Both the position numbers and the translations under genes were made by a program. DNA of 64,000 bases from Demequina sp. NBRC 110055 (GTDB taxonomy: Bacteria; Actinomycetota; Actinomycetes; Actinomycetales; Demequinaceae). Below, piece by piece: positions 62,081-64,000 of this stretch (its first letter is position 1; each line of letters starts with the position of its first letter). The notes below the pieces were generated by a model. The model was not told where the DNA came from, made no database searches, and saw nothing but the letters and a program-made list of their open reading frames with translations. The stretch is taken from contig NZ_BBRL01000004.1 of assembly GCF_002090135.1 (NCBI RefSeq), positions 682,001 through 746,000 on the forward strand. Direction: 5' to 3'.

Positions 62081-62146
62081 GTGGCGCACATGTCCGCATG
62101 TGCGGCGCCAGAGTGCGGTAAGTGCCGGATTCCGGGCCGCCAGGAG
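62081..62146. repeat. Dispersed palindromic repeat, family 2 copy b
   Basis: GTGGCGCACATG-TCCG-CATGTGCGGCGCC and the following segment ending GGGCCGCCAGGAG align with 14869-14934. It follows the exporter operon and may end its transcription. Confidence 0.6.
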
Positions 62147-62179
62147 AGCGCCAAGGGGCGCGCAACGTAGGCTGACCCG

Positions 62180-62878
62180 ATGCGTGACCAGTGGCTTCGT
62201 CTCCCTCCCCTCGTCCGGGCCCTCGTCCCGGGTCTCATCGTCGCGGTGGTCTCGGCGTTCGCGTTCCTCGAACTGATGGACGTGGTGGTCGAGCAGGACG
62301 AGTTCGTGCCGTGGGACGAGCCGCTCATTCAATGGTTCGCCGACCACCGCGTCGCGTGGCTGACCGCCGTCATGACCGTGATCACGACCGTCTTCGGGCC
62401 CATCGTGTTGCCCATCCTGGTCGCGGTAGGCGCGGGATTCTGGCGCTGGAGATCGGGCTCGTGGCGCGATCCCGCGCTGCTCGTCGGGGCCATGATCGTC
62501 TCGACGGTCATCACGCAGGTGGCCAAGATGGCCATCGGTCGTGCCCGGCCCTCCGAGGAGGTGCAGGCGGTGCCCGGCCTCGAGACCAGCTTCTCGTTCC
62601 CCTCCGGCCACACCACGGGAGCCGCGACCCTCGTGCTCGTCACCGGCTACCTGCTGTGGCGCGGCGAACGTTCCCGGCACGCGCTGTGGTGGTGGGCGCT
62701 GTCATCGGTGCTGGTCATCGGCATCGTGGGCCTGACCCGCATGTACCTCGGCTATCACTTCCTCACGGACGTCGCCGCCGGCGCGTGCGTGGGGCTGTTC
62801 ACCCTGGGCCTGGTGGTGACCGTGGACCGGCTGATGGATCTCAAGCGAGACCTGCCGGAGGGTGCGCAACCGGCGTAG
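62180..62878 (+). CDS. PAP2 family phosphatase
   Basis: 232 residues with six helices and the three PAP2 motifs: KMAIGRARP, PSGHTTGA and GLTRMYLGYHFLTD (S-R replaced by T-R). The active site faces the outside of the membrane; likely substrates are undecaprenyl diphosphate or phosphatidic acid. Ordinary length and arrangement. Confidence 0.9.
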   Translation: MRDQWLRLPPLVRALVPGLIVAVVSAFAFLELMDVVVEQDEFVPWDEPLIQWFADHRVAWLTAVMTVITTVFGPIVLPILVAVGAGFWRWRSGSWRDPALLVGAMIVSTVITQVAKMAIGRARPSEEVQAVPGLETSFSFPSGHTTGAATLVLVTGYLLWRGERSRHALWWWALSSVLVIGIVGLTRMYLGYHFLTDVAAGACVGLFTLGLVVTVDRLMDLKRDLPEGAQPA

Positions 62879-62900
62879 GCCCCTGCCGTTCCCTGCGCCG

Positions 62901-63359
62901 CTAACGGACCTCGCGCGTCATGAACCGGCTGAGGGGATCGGGCCCGTAGTCCGCGAACGGCGGGCAGTTCACGAACCCGTGGCGCTCGTAGAGCCGATGC
63001 GCCGGCCAGAACGGCTCGTCCCTCCCTGTCTCGAGGCTCACCCTGGCGTAACCACGCTCGCGGGAGGCGCGCAGGATTTCTCCTAGGAGTGCCGTCGCGA
63101 CTCCGCGGCCACGCGCGGCATCGGCCGTCCTCATCGACTTCACCTCGCCGTGCGCATGGTCGAGTTCTTTCAGCGCGCCGATGCCCAGCAGCGTGCCGTC
63201 CTCCCAGGCCGTCCACACCGTGATGTCCGGACCGCGCAAGGAATCGAGGGGGAGGGCGTGGACGGACTCGGCCGGTGACCCTGCATGCATGGCCTCAAGG
63301 TGTGCGGCGAGCAGTGCGTGCACCTGGGGTCGGCTGAGGTCGTCGATCTCGATCTCCAC
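62901..63359 (-). CDS. GNAT family N-acetyltransferase
   Basis: 152 residues from the GTG at 63359: TVWTAWEDGTLLGIGALKEL, then SMRTADAARGRGVATALLGE (the acetyl-CoA loop R-x2-G-x-G/A) and RLYERHGFVNCPPFADYGPD, which resembles ElaA/YiaC-type acetyltransferases. The substrate is unknown. It carries a 15-mer variant at about 63114-63128. Confidence 0.9.
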   Translation of the reverse strand: MEIEIDDLSRPQVHALLAAHLEAMHAGSPAESVHALPLDSLRGPDITVWTAWEDGTLLGIGALKELDHAHGEVKSMRTADAARGRGVATALLGEILRASRERGYARVSLETGRDEPFWPAHRLYERHGFVNCPPFADYGPDPLSRFMTREVR

Positions 63360-63437
63360 GCCTGGAGTGTGCCACGCGGTACGCCTGTGAGGGGCCGCGT
63401 GCACCGCGTCGTGTCCCGGCGGCGCTACTCTCACCGC

Positions 63438-63629
63438 ATGGGAACGACTGCGTGGATCGTGATCGCCGGCATCGTGGCGATCGCGACGATCATCGCGTAC
63501 GTGGTGCGCCATCGCGACCGCTGGCCGCAGGCGATCTTCGTGGGCCTCGGAGTCTTCGTCTTGCTCTTCGCCGTGAAATGGGGCATCGACGAGATCACCT
63601 CGTTTGTGTGGATCCCCGCCGAAGGATAG
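63438..63629 (+). CDS. Small membrane protein of unknown function
   Basis: 63 residues: helix 1 (about 5-23), a charged turn (RHRDRWPQ) and helix 2 (about 32-48), with a short aromatic tail. No family recognised. It is close to the divergent acetyltransferase gene and has an isolated start without a strong ribosome site. Confidence 0.55.
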   Translation: MGTTAWIVIAGIVAIATIIAYVVRHRDRWPQAIFVGLGVFVLLFAVKWGIDEITSFVWIPAEG

Positions 63630-63813
63630 GCCCGGCGAGCCGGTTCGGTCACGTTTCGATCACGGCACGCGGGCGCTCGTCACGGGCCTGTTGCACGCGT
63701 GTTAACAGTGGTCGCACTCTGTGAGAACTGAGCGTTCTCCCTGCTAGGAATGAAGGCGCGGAGCCTCCCTCAACCCGGGGGCGGCAACCGTCTCATCCAG
63801 GAGGGACCCATCC

Positions 63814-64000
63814 ATGTTCAACCCGTCTAGCCGTCGCCGTGCAGCAGCGTTTGCCACGGTGGCCGTCGCCGCGTTCTCGCTCGCGGCCTGCTCCGACAGC
63901 GACCCCGAGTCGAGCTCGACCGCCTCCGCAGGAGCGGAGTCGAGCGGCGGTGGGGAGCCGATCATCGTCGGCACCACCGACAAGATCACGACCATCGACC
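63814..64000 (+). CDS. Solute-binding family 5 lipoprotein, N-terminal part (runs off the window)
   Basis: Only 62 codons are visible, from the ATG at 63814 after a strong caggaggga site. Basic start (NPSSRRRAAAF), hydrophobic segment, lipobox LAAC at Cys27, a Ser/Ala/Glu-rich linker and then PIIVGTTDKITTID, the usual opening of dipeptide/oligopeptide-binding proteins of ABC importers (GTTDKITTIDPA pattern). The 184-bp region upstream contains no gene. Confidence 0.8.
   Translation, partial: MFNPSSRRRAAAFATVAVAAFSLAACSDSDPESSSTASAGAESSGGGEPIIVGTTDKITTID

Overview
The window is high-GC DNA with short intergenic gaps, many GTG starts, ATGA/GTGA/TGATG stop-start overlaps, BldC, DUF3073, DipZ/MPT70-type and MutT1-ppk gene pairs. 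This points to an actinobacterium, probably of the order Micrococcales (Demequina- or Cellulomonas-like); the genus is a guess.

Layout. 1-7.3 kb: purine synthesis genes (probable purL tail, SCP2-like gene, purF, purM) interrupted by an alpha-glucoside-type ABC importer (binding protein plus two permeases, no ATPase). 7.3-11.4 kb: DUF3073, bldC, ogt, EamA permease, holin-like protein, tRNAs Glu-Asp-Phe, a small zincin and RidA. 11.4-19.3 kb: sugar locus with galK-galE, a LacI regulator and a ChvE/GguA/GguB-type monosaccharide ABC importer. 19.4-33.7 kb: carbonic anhydrase, flavin reductase, pxpABC (5-oxoprolinase), BCCT transporter, LtrA, APC permease, a truncated gene relic, rRNA methyltransferase, siderophore-interacting protein, PadR with a HAAS-type membrane protein. 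33.8-44.9 kb: small alarmone synthetase, an MPT83-like FAS1 lipoprotein divergent from dipZ, three aldo/keto reductases, MFS, VanZ, LysR, SnoaL-like protein. 44.9-48.6 kb: a lower-GC accessory island abutting tRNA-Lys. 48.6-64 kb: APH-like kinase, YCII pair, MarR/quinone-reductase pair, azlCD, DUF1540, msrB, mutT1-ppk, a GbsR-regulated ABC exporter, PAP2, GNAT, and the start of a family-5 solute-binding lipoprotein.

Most notable: (1) the island looks like two tandem units (540 bp and about 3.04 kb). They share a left-end repeat and a right end made of a conserved hairpin with a compensatory base pair, a 39-bp repeat and an AGTGGG-like core; the last copy runs into the tRNA-Lys 3' end. There is no integrase; the cargo is an unknown cytoplasmic protein and an unknown secreted protein. 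(2) FAS1 and dipZ are served by two mirror-image ECF-like promoters (CCATCC-N16-CGAAC). (3) A 15-mer, GGCCGATGCCGTGGC, recurs across the window in genes and gaps. (4) Several families of dispersed palindromes sit between genes. (5) Several genes look leaderless, with an operator palindrome inside the promoter.
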